A stretch of 64,000 nt of DNA from Thauera aromatica K172 (GTDB lineage Bacteria > Pseudomonadota > Gammaproteobacteria > Burkholderiales > Rhodocyclaceae): contig NZ_CP028339.1 of NCBI RefSeq assembly GCF_003030465.1, positions 1,488,001-1,552,000 of the forward strand. The letters are read 5' to 3'. Made by a program: the position numbers and the translations under genes. Positions within the stretch are counted from its first letter, which is position 1; each line of letters starts with the position of its first letter. Shown piece by piece: positions 20,153-28,985 of the stretch. The notes under the pieces are model-generated. The model saw nothing but the letters and a program-made list of their open reading frames with translations, was not told the origin of the DNA and did no database searches.

Positions 20153-21249
20153 CGGGAGGCGGCGGTGGGGGCGTCGGAAAGCGGCGGGGCGGGGAGCGGG
20201 GCGAGGGTCTCGAGCAGGGTGCCGAAGGCGCAGGGCTTGCGCCAGAACTTCCAGCGGTCGCGGGCGCGCAGGTCGAGCTCCAGGGTGCCGCGGTCGCCCG
20301 GCGCACTCAGGTGCAGCGCATCGAGCGTGCCGCCGCCGAGGGCCGCGGCAAGCGGAGCGAACCAGTCGCGCTCGAGCGTTTCGAGGCTGCTGCGCCAGGC
20401 GTCCACGTCGCGCTGCTGCGCCGCGCGGTGCAGGGTGTCGAGCAGGACCAGGGTGTCGCCGCGCAGGGCGGTTTCGAGCTGCGGCGGGGTGGGTTCGAGG
20501 CCTGCGGCCCGGGCCAGCCCTGCGCCCAGCGGATCGACCGCCTGGACGGCGGCGGCGGGTGCGCGCGGGGCTGTGCCCAGCGCTCCCGCACCCCACAGCC
20601 ACAGGCTGTTGACCGCACGCCGGCCGGCTTCTTCGCGGCGGCGGTTGAGCCGATGGTTGTGCAGCACGATCTGCGCTTCGTTCATCGTCCGCTGCCACCG
20701 GCGGGCGTCTTCGCCTTCGGGAAGAAAGTGCTTCACCGGGCGGCCGACGACGTCGTCGAGCGGGTACAGATCGACCCGCGTCGGCGCGGCCAGGCGCAGG
20801 TACCAGCGCGTCGGTGCGCACGCCTCGAAACGGCCGAGACCGGCAAAGACCTCGCCGAGCGCGGCGACCAGCTCCGCGGCTTCGGCCGCGTCGAGCTCGT
20901 CTTCGGCGAAGCCGTTCAGCAGCAGGTGTTCGCGCGCGAAGGACAGGTTGACCGGGTCGGCGCACAGCCAGAATGCATCGGTGCCGGCGCCCTGGGCCGG
21001 ATCGCGGGGATGCTCGCCGGCTTCGCCGAGGCGGCGCAGGGCGGCCAGGGGCAAGGGCGCGCCGGCGGTGGCCGGGGGCAGGCCGAAGCTGCGCGCGAGC
21101 CGGCGGTCGAGTGCTTCGGGTGCGCCGATCCGCCAGCGCCCGAGGCCGAGCAGGCGCTCCAGTCCGGGCAGGGCGAGGCCGCTGGCGGGGCCGACGAGAC
21201 TGGCGGACGGCCACAGCAGGCCGGGAATCAGGAGCTGGATCGGCATCAC
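20149..21249 (-). CDS. Conserved protein upstream of recJ, often annotated phosphoglycerate mutase regulator
   Basis: This 366-aa cytoplasmic protein of uncertain function has the landmarks MPIQLLIPGLLWP at the start, FWLCADPVNLSFAREHLLL near 95, MNEAQIVLHNHRLNRRREEAGRRAVNSLWLWG near 190, and RDRWKFWRKPC near the end. Proteins of this type occur next to recJ in many betaproteobacteria. They are annotated after similarity to a phosphoglycerate mutase-like fold, without a proven activity. Coupling to recJ by a 4-nt overlap suggests co-expression. A start at the second Met (21246) is equally possible. Confidence 0.85.
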   Translation of the reverse strand: MMPIQLLIPGLLWPSASLVGPASGLALPGLERLLGLGRWRIGAPEALDRRLARSFGLPPATAGAPLPLAALRRLGEAGEHPRDPAQGAGTDAFWLCADPVNLSFAREHLLLNGFAEDELDAAEAAELVAALGEVFAGLGRFEACAPTRWYLRLAAPTRVDLYPLDDVVGRPVKHFLPEGEDARRWQRTMNEAQIVLHNHRLNRRREEAGRRAVNSLWLWGAGALGTAPRAPAAAVQAVDPLGAGLARAAGLEPTPPQLETALRGDTLVLLDTLHRAAQQRDVDAWRSSLETLERDWFAPLAAALGGGTLDALHLSAPGDRGTLELDLRARDRWKFWRKPCAFGTLLETLAPLPAPPLSDAPTAASR

Positions 21250-21430
21250 GGGAGCAGGAGAAGAAGCGGCGCGAGTCTAGCACGGCACCTGTCGGGCGCT
21301 GCCGTGCCGGCCACGGGCCGTGCACGGGGGCGCCCGACGGGCGACACGCCGGCGCGTGTGAAACCGGGCGCGCAACCGAGCGCGCCGCGGTGTGTCGAAG
21401 GAAAATGGGGTTGATCGAGGAGGACAGGCC

Positions 21431-21814
21431 ATGAGCCCGGAACACCTGAGCGCACTGATCGCCGAGATCGAGGCGGAAACTCCGCTCGATTTCAGCGCCG
21501 CGGCCATCGATGCGCAGTATGCGCGGCGGCTGATGGCGAGCCATTTCTGTGAAATCGACGCGCGCCTGGCGGCCTGCGGCCTGCTGCTCGAGGACCGGCT
21601 GGAAATGATGGCGGCGATCGCCGCGCACGCGTTGGTCGAGAACATGCTGCTGCAGCTGGTGCAGTTGCGCGCGGTGGCGGCGCTGCATGAGCGGGCGAAG
21701 GTGCGTGGCGGTGAGCCGCAGGGGGCCGGGGCGGAGGGGGGCTCGGCGGCAGGCGCCGATGGGGCGGTAGATGCGGCGTTCCGGGAGTGGATGCGGCGCC
21801 ACGGGATTGGTTAG
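21431..21814 (+). CDS. Small hypothetical protein
   Basis: This 127-aa protein starts MSPEHLSALIAEIEAETPLD after a strong ribosome binding site (GGAGGA, 8 nt upstream). It is helical and acidic at the N-terminus, with a hydrophobic segment (MMAAIAAHALVENMLLQLV). A Gly/Ala-rich linker and a C-terminal AAFREWMRRHGIG follow. It is divergent from the recJ operon. No family is recognised. The good start and ordered N-terminal half support it as a real gene. Confidence 0.65.
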   Translation: MSPEHLSALIAEIEAETPLDFSAAAIDAQYARRLMASHFCEIDARLAACGLLLEDRLEMMAAIAAHALVENMLLQLVQLRAVAALHERAKVRGGEPQGAGAEGGSAAGADGAVDAAFREWMRRHGIG

Positions 21815-21967
21815 CGGAATGACTTGAATTAGCTCTTGGGGGCTCACTTTGGAGGTTTTCATCGATGGATTCCCGTAAAAATCAAACTTTTACTGCCACC
21901 CCCGCAGAGCTGGGGGGATTTCCCGGATTGGTTTAACGTGTCTCGAATGGCTTCCGGATGTGAGCGG

Positions 21968-22471
21968 TCAAGCGGCTTGGTTTTTCTTACGGATGGTTTT
22001 TTGACGGGCCATCGAGCCTGTCGGCAGTGCCCCCAGCAGTGCGCCGATCGATACAACAACGATCCCAAGCGCGGTCGTGATCCCCAGCAATTCGTCGAGG
22101 ATCAGTACGCCGCCGATGGCAGAGAAGGCGGGTACCAGCACGAGTATCATCGACGCCTGACAGGCGCCAATCTTCTGGTTTGCGTAGCTGTACATGCCCG
22201 CTGCTAGCAATGCGGCGATGATGCCCTGGTACATCGCCTGCAGGCCGATCTCACCCCAGCTGGCGTGTGCGATGTTACTTGGCAGCCAAAATAGATAGAC
22301 TGGCAGATAGATCACCAGCGAAAAGCTCGCGATGCCGATAATGTCCATCTGGGGGCGGATCTGCCAGTGCCGCATTAGGAGACCGAAGATCGCCCAGCAC
22401 AGAGCTGCAACGAGGAAGAGGCCATCGCCGATCCATACGCCTTCGGCCGAAGGGGCGAACAGGCTTTGAGA
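21968..22471 (-). pseudogene. 5'-truncated EamA/DMT transporter copy
   Basis: The translated segment from SQSLFAPSAEGVWIGDGLF to the stop at 21968 is closely similar, residue by residue, to the C-terminal half of the intact EamA protein at 28986-29999; both share MYSYANQKIGACQASM, for example. The N-terminal five membrane segments are missing, and the frame continues upstream into unrelated sequence (to 22549), so the gene is not functional as a transporter. It faces the MocR regulator at 22821, so the pair was probably a divergent mocR-eamA unit. Codon use is more AT-rich than in the second copy, which suggests an independent origin rather than a recent local duplication. Confidence 0.85.
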
Positions 22472-22820
22472 GCCAGGGTCTCCGCACTCGGCTTGCATAA
22501 TGCACCCATGGATTTCATCAATAAAATCAAGGCGCCGAGCCGGTATCACCCGAAAGTTTCTCTTAGCCGAAGCCTGCGAATTTTGGTTCCTTCGCCGCTC
22601 GCTGCGATTCGGATCCGGCGAGGAGTGTATTTAAGATCAGTTGCTTAGAGAGCGCTGGCGCGATGATGTTCGAGGGCGGAGGCCAGTTTTTCGAGGCGCC
22701 CGAATGTTGTCGTTCTACGAGCTCGGGACAGCGGAAACACGTTTGATATAGCGCCTAGAGTGATCGTCAGGAATGATCTGTGCCAAAGCCGCGGGACTAT
22801 TTGATTGTTACGATGCGAAC

Positions 22821-24233
22821 ATGAGCCTCTATCAAGAATTCGCGGATCGAACCGCAAAGCTGATCGCAGATGGTGTGCTGCGTCCGGGAGAACGACTTCC
22901 GTCTGTTCGGCAAGCATGTAAAGTGAATGCAATCAGTCCAGTTACGGTTACCAAAGCCTACCATCTGCTGGAGAGCCGTGGCTTGATCGAAGCGAGGCCG
23001 AAGTCCGGGTACTTCGTTCGTGCGCGCCTCGGTCACAAGTTGCCTGAACCAGAGATGACCCATCCGGTTGGAGGTTCGACAGCCCTTCAGGTAAGCGATT
23101 TCATCTTCCAGATCCTTGATAGTGCGCGAGATCCTTCTATTGTTCCACTCGGTTCGAGTTTTCCTGATTCGCGACTATTCCCACTCGAAAGGCTTGGACG
23201 ATTCTTGGCAGCGGCTGCACGAAGGCTCGATCCGTTGGCGACGGTCACGGACCTTCCTCCGGGCAATGAGGAGTTACGAAGGCAGCTAGCTCTACGTTAC
23301 TTGGCGCATGGCGCTTCGGTCTCGCCGCACGAGGTCATCGTGACCTCCGGTGCGATGGAAGGACTCAGCCTTTGCCTCCAAGCCTTGACAAAGCCTGGAG
23401 ATCTGATCGCTATCGAGTCGCCAACCTTCTATGCAGGGCTGCAGGCAAGTGAACGACTCGGTCTCAAGGTGATCGAGATTCCAAGCCATCCGCGCGAAGG
23501 CGTGAGTATCAGCGCGCTTGCAGACGCGCTGCGGCATCATTCGATCAAGGCTTGCCTTTTCATGCTGAATTTTGCGAATCCGACGGGAAGCCGCGTTTCG
23601 GATGAGAATAAGAGGGCGCTCGTCGAGTTGCTTCACAAGCACCAAGTTCCGTTGATTGAAGATGACGTCTACGGTGAACTGTACTTCGGGTGTGATACGC
23701 CAGTTTCCAGCAAGGCAGTGGATGAGGACGGCCTAGTCCTCCATGTCTCCTCATTTTCGAAGTGCCTCGCGCCGGGTTACCGCGTCGGCTGGGTCGCAGC
23801 AGGCCGTTTCGCGAAAGAGGTTCAACGGCAGAAATATTCGACTAGCCTTGCCACAGCGGTGCCCATGCAGATTGCGCTGGCGGCATACCTGAAGCATGGT
23901 GGCTTCGACAATCACCTGCGAAAGTTGCGCCGACAGTTGATGACGCAGGAGGCCCGAATCATTGCGGGGGTTGAAGAGCATTTTCCGGTAGGTACACGAT
24001 TGGCGCGACCGGACGGCGGGTATTTCCTATGGCTCGAATTGCCCAGTCAGGTCGATACTCTACGCTTATACGAAGAGGCCCTGGTGAGTGGTATCAGTAT
24101 CGCACCGGGGCCGATCTTCTCCGCAAAGCGCGAGTTTTCCAACTATCTGCGGCTCAATTTTGGCCACCCCGCAACCGAGCGCCAGGGGGATGCACTGGCT
24201 ACGCTAGGCCGTCTGATTAAGCGCCAGCTATAG
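22821..24233 (+). CDS. MocR-type transcriptional regulator (GntR HTH + aminotransferase domain)
   Basis: This 470-aa regulator has an N-terminal GntR winged helix (MSLYQEFADRTAKLIADG, then GERLPSVRQACKVNAISPVTVTKAYHLLE, residues 1-75). A fold-type I aminotransferase domain follows, with NFANPTGS, EDDVYGELYF and the PLP-lysine motif VSSFSKCLAPGYRVGW. MocR proteins sense PLP or amino acid derivatives and usually control a divergent or adjacent gene; here that neighbour is the broken eamA at 21968-22471. Base composition is clearly more AT-rich than in flanking genes, a sign of transfer. Its last 6 nt overlap norF tail-to-tail. A second, truncated MocR lies at 46272-46850. ATG 22821 matches the family N-terminus, though the ribosome binding site is poor. 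Confidence 0.92.
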   Translation: MSLYQEFADRTAKLIADGVLRPGERLPSVRQACKVNAISPVTVTKAYHLLESRGLIEARPKSGYFVRARLGHKLPEPEMTHPVGGSTALQVSDFIFQILDSARDPSIVPLGSSFPDSRLFPLERLGRFLAAAARRLDPLATVTDLPPGNEELRRQLALRYLAHGASVSPHEVIVTSGAMEGLSLCLQALTKPGDLIAIESPTFYAGLQASERLGLKVIEIPSHPREGVSISALADALRHHSIKACLFMLNFANPTGSRVSDENKRALVELLHKHQVPLIEDDVYGELYFGCDTPVSSKAVDEDGLVLHVSSFSKCLAPGYRVGWVAAGRFAKEVQRQKYSTSLATAVPMQIALAAYLKHGGFDNHLRKLRRQLMTQEARIIAGVEEHFPVGTRLARPDGGYFLWLELPSQVDTLRLYEEALVSGISIAPGPIFSAKREFSNYLRLNFGHPATERQGDALATLGRLIKRQL

Positions 24234-24536
24234 GCTCGCAAAGCGAGCGAAGCTGTCGCCAAAGAAGGTCGTCAGCACGATCGCGATCGGCGCGAAGGCG
24301 ATGAAGATGCGCAGCACGTTGCGGATGAAGGGGTGGGCCAGCTCCGCCTCGATGAAATGGCGCGCAACCAGGCTGCCCTTGAACCAGATGATCGCGGCCA
24401 CGACCAGTTGCACCGCGTGATCGCCGCCGAAGCCTGCGCCGAGTTGCGGACTCACCAGGGTCAGCCCGACCAGGAGCAGCCAGGTCAGGACCAGCGGACG
24501 AAGCGACGTGGAGGGTTTGCGTTCGATGTTTTCCAT
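24228..24536 (-). CDS. norF: NorF-like cytochrome oxidase subunit IV family protein
   Basis: This 102-aa protein (MENIERKPSTSLRPLVLTWL) has three predicted membrane helices and ends in IVLTTFFGDSFARFASL. It follows norE after 2 nt. NorF is an accessory protein for activity of nitric oxide reductase NorCB. The identity rests on size, topology and the adjacent norE. norCB is not in the window. The stop codon region overlaps the convergent MocR gene by 6 nt. Confidence 0.82.
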   Translation of the reverse strand: MENIERKPSTSLRPLVLTWLLLVGLTLVSPQLGAGFGGDHAVQLVVAAIIWFKGSLVARHFIEAELAHPFIRNVLRIFIAFAPIAIVLTTFFGDSFARFASL

Positions 24537-24538
24537 GA

Positions 24539-25144
24539 TCAGGCCAGGACGTAGAAGAAGGGAAAGATGACGAGCCAGATGATGTCGGTCGCGTGCCAAT
24601 AGCTTGCGAGCGCTTCCAGGCCGCTGTGCTCTTCGGCGGTATAGATCCCGAACGTGTGGCGTGTCAGGACCCAGAGGATGCCGAGGATGCCCCAGAAGGC
24701 ATGCACCATGTGGGTGAAGGTCAGGTAGTAATAGACGGTGAAGAAGATCCCCGATTCCCCGTCGATGCCGTGGGCGAAGTTCCACTGGATCTCCAGGTAC
24801 TTCGCCACCGGATAGCCCAGCGCCGCGACCAGCCCCGCGATCAGCCACGCCATCGATTGGCGCCTGCGCCCGGCGCGCAGACTGGTGACCGAACATGCGA
24901 TGAAGAAGCTGCTCGTCACCATCAGCAGGGTGATGATCACCCCTGCCGTCTGCGACAGCCGCTCCGCCCCGGCGTGAAAGGCCTCCGGAAAGTGCGCACG
25001 CGCGACGAAGTACACGATGAACAGCAGCATGAATTCGACGAACTCGCAGCAGATCCCGACCCAGATGCCTTTGTTGCCCGGCACACGGCTGGTACCGGGA
25101 GATGCGTCACCTGCCATGGGCAGGCTCATGGTGCTGGCGATCAT
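24539..25144 (-). CDS. norE: NorE-like cytochrome c oxidase subunit III family protein
   Basis: This 201-aa protein has five membrane helices of the subunit III fold. Landmarks are KGIWVGICCEFVEFMLLFIVYF near residue 35, KYLEIQWNFAHGIDG, and FTHMVHAFWGILGILWVL, with a C-terminal SYWHATDIIWLVIFPFFYVLA. NorE assists nitric oxide reductase function. ATG 25142-25144 was chosen because AGGAGGGAAACACC directly precedes it; further upstream Met codons lack such a site. norE is divergent from ccoG across a 199-nt gap. Confidence 0.88.
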   Translation of the reverse strand: MIASTMSLPMAGDASPGTSRVPGNKGIWVGICCEFVEFMLLFIVYFVARAHFPEAFHAGAERLSQTAGVIITLLMVTSSFFIACSVTSLRAGRRRQSMAWLIAGLVAALGYPVAKYLEIQWNFAHGIDGESGIFFTVYYYLTFTHMVHAFWGILGILWVLTRHTFGIYTAEEHSGLEALASYWHATDIIWLVIFPFFYVLA

Positions 25145-25257
25145 GGTGTTTCCCTCCTGATTCGATGTCGTCATTGTGAGCGTCCGAAAACGGGAGGGCA
25201 GATACAGCCGGGCGGATTGTCGTCCGGTACAGCGCGACCGTCGCATTCAATCTGCAC

Positions 25258-25271
25258 CTGATCTAAATCGT
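25258..25271. promoter_or_regulatory. Degenerate FNR/DNR-type site between norE and ccoG
   Basis: CTGATCTAAATCGT matches TTGAT-N4-ATCAA at seven of ten consensus positions. It lies in the divergent promoter region, 114 nt upstream of norE and 73 nt upstream of ccoG. It could serve either direction. Weak evidence on its own; the location in front of norEF is what makes it worth listing. Confidence 0.4.
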
Positions 25272-25343
25272 ACAATCTGAATCTGCCTCCATCACACCCG
25301 TGATGATGTACTTCTGGCCATCTTCAGAGCCGGAGTACGCAAC

Positions 25344-26741
25344 ATGCCCCCCCCCGTCAGCAAGGCGCGCGAAGCCCGGCTGGAGTTTTATCGCAAGAAG
25401 GGAACGATCCACGCCAAGGCGGTGCAGGGGCGCTACAACAGCCTCCGCTGGGCGATGGTGTGGCTCACGCAGATCGTCTTCTATGGCGCGTGCTGGCTTC
25501 CGTGGACAACCGAGACCGGTACGCGGCAGGCGATCCTGTTCGACATCACCCACGAAAGGCTCTACCTCTTCGATCTGGTGCTGTGGCCGCAGGATGCGCT
25601 GCTGCTCGCCTTCGTTCTGATCCTGGCGGCGACCGCGCTGTTCTTCGTCACCGCGCTCGCCGGGCGTCTGTTCTGCGGCTTCGCCTGTCCGCAGACGGTC
25701 TATACGTCGATCTTCACCTGGATCGAGTCCAAGGTCGAAGGCGACCATCTCGCGCGCTTGAAGCTGGACCAGAGTCCGATGTCGGCGCGCAAGCTCGCGA
25801 TCAAATCGGTCAAGCACGGCATCTGGGCGCTGGTGGCGGCGTGGACCGCGATCACCTTCGTCGGCTACTTCACCCCGATCCGCGAGCTGCTGCCGACGAT
25901 CGCCGCCTTCCAGACCGGCCCGTGGGAGGCGTTCTGGCTGCTCTTCTACGCCACCTTCACCTACGTGCAGGCGGGGCTGGCGCGCGAGGCGGTGTGCCAG
26001 CACATGTGCCCCTACTCGCGCTTCCAGGGCGTGATGTCCGACCCGACGACGGCCACCGTCAGCTACGACCGCCAGCGTGGCGAGCCACGCGGTGCCTTGC
26101 GCCAGGCGAAGCAGACGGGTGATTGCATCGACTGCGGCATCTGCGTGCAGGTGTGCCCGACCGGCATCGACATCCGCGACGGGCTGCAATACCAGTGCAT
26201 CAACTGTGGCCTGTGCGTGGACGGCTGCGACGAGGTCATGGACAGGATCGGCGCGCCGCGCGGGCTGATCCGCTTCGTGAGCGAGAACGAACTCGCCGGC
26301 AAGCCCAGGTCGAAGGGCGTTCGCCTGCGGCCACGGGTGCTCTCCTACGTCGGCCTGCTGCTCGTGTTCATGACCCTGACCGGGTGGACGCTGAGCGAAC
26401 GCGTGCTGCTGCGCGTCGAGGTGCTCCGCGATCGCGGCGCCCTGCTGCGCGAAACCCCGGAAGGCCGCATCGCGAATGCCTACACCCTGAAGCTGATCAA
26501 CATGGAAGAGGCGCATCGCCGTTTCCGGATCGGCGTGAGCGGCCTGCCGGGCCTTCGGATCGACGGTCCGACCGAGTTCACCGCCGCGCCCGGCAGCATC
26601 CATACGGTCTCGCTCACGGTGTCGTCCCCGACCGCGGACGGGCTCTCGGGCGCGCAGCCGATCGCGTTCGAGACGGTGGCGCTGCACGACGAGGACATCG
26701 CCGTGCGCGAGAAGAGCACCTTCATCCTGCCCACCCCCTGA
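25344..26741 (+). CDS. ccoG: CcoG/FixG-family ferredoxin-like membrane protein
   Basis: This 465-aa protein has about five membrane helices, two CxxxC motifs at membrane edges (FCGFACPQ, CQHMCPYSRFQG), and two 4Fe-4S clusters (CIDCGICVQVCPTG, CINCGLCVDGC, near residues 265-300). A periplasmic Ig-like C-terminal domain follows (FRIGVSGLPGL...). CcoG reduces Cu(II) to Cu(I) for assembly of cbb3 oxidase. No ccoNOPQ genes are nearby. It is instead the first gene of a run ending at argD, only 17 nt before cysI. It may supply Cu(I) for the copper enzymes of denitrification, or feed electrons to the siroheme reductase downstream; both are inferences. Confidence 0.93.
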   Translation: MPPPVSKAREARLEFYRKKGTIHAKAVQGRYNSLRWAMVWLTQIVFYGACWLPWTTETGTRQAILFDITHERLYLFDLVLWPQDALLLAFVLILAATALFFVTALAGRLFCGFACPQTVYTSIFTWIESKVEGDHLARLKLDQSPMSARKLAIKSVKHGIWALVAAWTAITFVGYFTPIRELLPTIAAFQTGPWEAFWLLFYATFTYVQAGLAREAVCQHMCPYSRFQGVMSDPTTATVSYDRQRGEPRGALRQAKQTGDCIDCGICVQVCPTGIDIRDGLQYQCINCGLCVDGCDEVMDRIGAPRGLIRFVSENELAGKPRSKGVRLRPRVLSYVGLLLVFMTLTGWTLSERVLLRVEVLRDRGALLRETPEGRIANAYTLKLINMEEAHRRFRIGVSGLPGLRIDGPTEFTAAPGSIHTVSLTVSSPTADGLSGAQPIAFETVALHDEDIAVREKSTFILPTP

Positions 26742-26758
26742 GCCCGCCGAGGAACCCC

Positions 26759-28429
26759 ATGTACCGCTACAACGAAACCGACCAACGCCTCGTGGACGAC
26801 CGGGTCCGGCAGTTCCGCGACCAGATGCAGCGCTATCTCGATGGCCGCCTGAGCGAAGACGATTTTCGTCCGCTGCGCCTGCAGAACGGGCTGTACGTGC
26901 AGCGTCATGCGCCCATGCTGCGGGTGGCGATCCCGTACGGCACGATGTCGAGCCGGCAGCTGCGCACCCTGGCCCACATCGCGCGCACCTGGGACCGCGG
27001 CTACGGGCACTTCACGACCCGCAGCAACATCCAGTTCAACTGGGTGCGGCTTGCCGACGTACCCGACATCCTCGCCCTGCTCGCCACCGTACAGATGCAT
27101 GCGATCCAGACCTCCGGCAACTGCATCCGCAACATCACGACCGATCAGTTCGCCGGGGTTGCCCAAGACGAAGTCCTGGATCCGCGGCCCTACTGCGAGA
27201 TCGTCCGTCAGTGGTCGGCGCTGGCGCCCGAGTTCCTGTTCCTGCCGCGCAAGTTCAAGATCGCCATCGTCGGCGGTGCGGAAGACCGCGCCGCGGTGCG
27301 CTTCCATGACATCGGCGCGCGGGCGCGGCGCAACGAACAAGGCGAGCCGGGCTTCGAAGTCTTCGTCGGCGGCGGCCTCGGGCGCACGCCGATGGTGGGG
27401 CACTGCATCAAGTCCTTCCTGCCGCGCGCCGAGTTGCTGAACTACTTCGAGGCCATCCTGCGGGTCTATAACCGCCATGGACGGCGCGACAACAAGTACA
27501 AGGCGCGCATCAAGATCCTGGTCAAGGACCTGACGCTGGGAGGCTTCGCCCGCGAGGTGGACGCGGAGTGGAGCCATGCACGCGGTGGCGGCAACCTGCT
27601 CGCGGAGGCGGCCTGCGAACGGATGGAAGCCTACTTCGCGCCACCCGAGTATGCGGATGTCCGGGTGGACGACCCGGTCTTCGTTGTCGCGCGCGCAGCG
27701 AGCCGCCCGTTCGCGCGCTGGGTCGAGCGCAACGTAGCTGCGCACCGCCATCCGGGTTACGGCATCGTGACCCTGTCGCTGAAGAAGACCGGCGTGCCGC
27801 CCGGCGACGCGACGGCCGACCAGATGGACCTGATCGCCGATCTGGCCGACCGCTTCAGCGGCGGCGAGATCCGGGTCAGCCACGAGCAGAACCTGATCCT
27901 GCCCAACGTCGCCCGGCGCGACCTGCATGCCCTGTGGGAGCTCGCCCGTGCGTGCGGGCTCGCGACGCCGAACATCGGGCTGCTGACCGACGTCGTCTGT
28001 TGTCCGGGCGGTGATTTCTGTTCGCTGGCGAATGCGAAATCGTTGCCGGTGGCGGCAGCGATCCAGCAGCGCTTCGACGATCTGGATTACCTGTTCGACC
28101 TGGGGCCGGTGGAGTTGAACATCTCCGGATGCGTCAATGCCTGCGGCCATCACCACATCGGCCACATCGGCATTCTCGGCGTCGATAAGAACAACGAGGA
28201 GTGGTACCAGGTGACCCTCGGCGGCAGTGAAGGCAATCGTGCCCGGCTCGGCCGGGTCATCGGCCCCTCGTTTGCTGCGAGCGAGATTCCGGAGGTCATC
28301 GCCAGACTCCTGCACACCTATGTCGGCGAGCGGCACGACGGCGAAGGCTTCATCGACACCGTCGAGCGCATCGGACTCGATCCCTTCAAGGCCGCCGTCT
28401 ATGGAGAACGTCATGAAGCCGCTCATTAG
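26759..28429 (+). CDS. cysI: Siroheme nitrite/sulfite reductase (CysI type)
   Basis: This 556-aa hemoprotein reduces sulfite to sulfide or nitrite to ammonia by six electrons. Two ferredoxin-like/siroheme repeats are seen. The first has GYGHFTTRSNIQFNWVRLAD near residue 85 with anion-binding basic residues, and the second has RVSHEQNLILPNV near 375. The 4Fe-4S/siroheme cysteines occur as CCPGGDFCSLANAKSLP and NISGCVNACGHHHIGH (C-x5-C and C-x3-C). DUF934 follows immediately, the normal partner of CysI in betaproteobacteria. No cysJ flavoprotein or cysH/cysD is present, so the electron donor and the true substrate are open. The ATG has GAGGAA 7 nt upstream. Confidence 0.92.
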   Translation: MYRYNETDQRLVDDRVRQFRDQMQRYLDGRLSEDDFRPLRLQNGLYVQRHAPMLRVAIPYGTMSSRQLRTLAHIARTWDRGYGHFTTRSNIQFNWVRLADVPDILALLATVQMHAIQTSGNCIRNITTDQFAGVAQDEVLDPRPYCEIVRQWSALAPEFLFLPRKFKIAIVGGAEDRAAVRFHDIGARARRNEQGEPGFEVFVGGGLGRTPMVGHCIKSFLPRAELLNYFEAILRVYNRHGRRDNKYKARIKILVKDLTLGGFAREVDAEWSHARGGGNLLAEAACERMEAYFAPPEYADVRVDDPVFVVARAASRPFARWVERNVAAHRHPGYGIVTLSLKKTGVPPGDATADQMDLIADLADRFSGGEIRVSHEQNLILPNVARRDLHALWELARACGLATPNIGLLTDVVCCPGGDFCSLANAKSLPVAAAIQQRFDDLDYLFDLGPVELNISGCVNACGHHHIGHIGILGVDKNNEEWYQVTLGGSEGNRARLGRVIGPSFAASEIPEVIARLLHTYVGERHDGEGFIDTVERIGLDPFKAAVYGERHEAAH

Positions 28430-28964
28430 GGATGGTCGCATCGTCGATGACGACTGGGTCGTGCTGGACGGGGACGACGGACAAGCGCCCGATCTGGCGC
28501 CGTCGGGGGCCAGGCAGATCGTGCCGATCGCCCTCTACCGGGCGCACGCCGATGCGCTGCGTCACCTGGGACACCGCATCGGTATCGCACTCGGCCCGGA
28601 AGATGATCCCGAGGTAGTGCTGCCCTACATGGCGCACGTCAGCCTCATTGCGATCCGCTTCCCGAACTTCACCGATGGCCGCGGCTACTCGACCGCGCGC
28701 CTGCTCAGAAGCCGCTTCGGCTATGCGGGTGAACTGCGCGCCATCGGCGATGTGCTGCGCGACCAGTTGTATTTCTTGCACCGCTGCGGGTTCGATGCGT
28801 TCGCGCTGCGGCCGGATCAGGACCCCGACGATGCGCTGGGCGCGTTCGGCGACTACACCTGGCGCCCGGTTTTCGGCGCCGCGGCGGCGGCGCAGCCCGG
28901 ATCACCGCGCGAGGACGGCGGGGAACCGCCGCGCGCCGCGTCCGTGCCGGACGCGCTGCCATGA
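28413..28964 (+). CDS. DUF934 protein, CysI-associated
   Basis: This 183-aa cytoplasmic protein (MKPLIRDGRIVDDDWVVLDG) carries the family stretch VSLIAIRFPNFTDGRGYSTARLLRSRFGYAGELRAIGDVLRDQLYFLHRCGFDAF. DUF934 genes follow cysI in many betaproteobacteria and are thought to assist sulfite reduction, without a proven mechanism. ATG 28413 is preceded by GGAGAACG and lies inside the end of cysI (17-nt overlap), indicating coupling. The C-terminal 30 residues are Pro/Ala/Gly-rich. Confidence 0.88.
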   Translation: MKPLIRDGRIVDDDWVVLDGDDGQAPDLAPSGARQIVPIALYRAHADALRHLGHRIGIALGPEDDPEVVLPYMAHVSLIAIRFPNFTDGRGYSTARLLRSRFGYAGELRAIGDVLRDQLYFLHRCGFDAFALRPDQDPDDALGAFGDYTWRPVFGAAAAAQPGSPREDGGEPPRAASVPDALP

Positions 28965-28985
28965 CGCCGCACGCCGGAGACTGAA

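Noticed and set aside
18275-21280. Reading frame of about 1000 codons on the plus strand opposite recJ and its neighbour
   Set aside because: It is the antisense shadow of well-supported genes in very GC-rich DNA; composition is low-complexity (Ala, Gly, Arg, Gln-rich) with no family motif.
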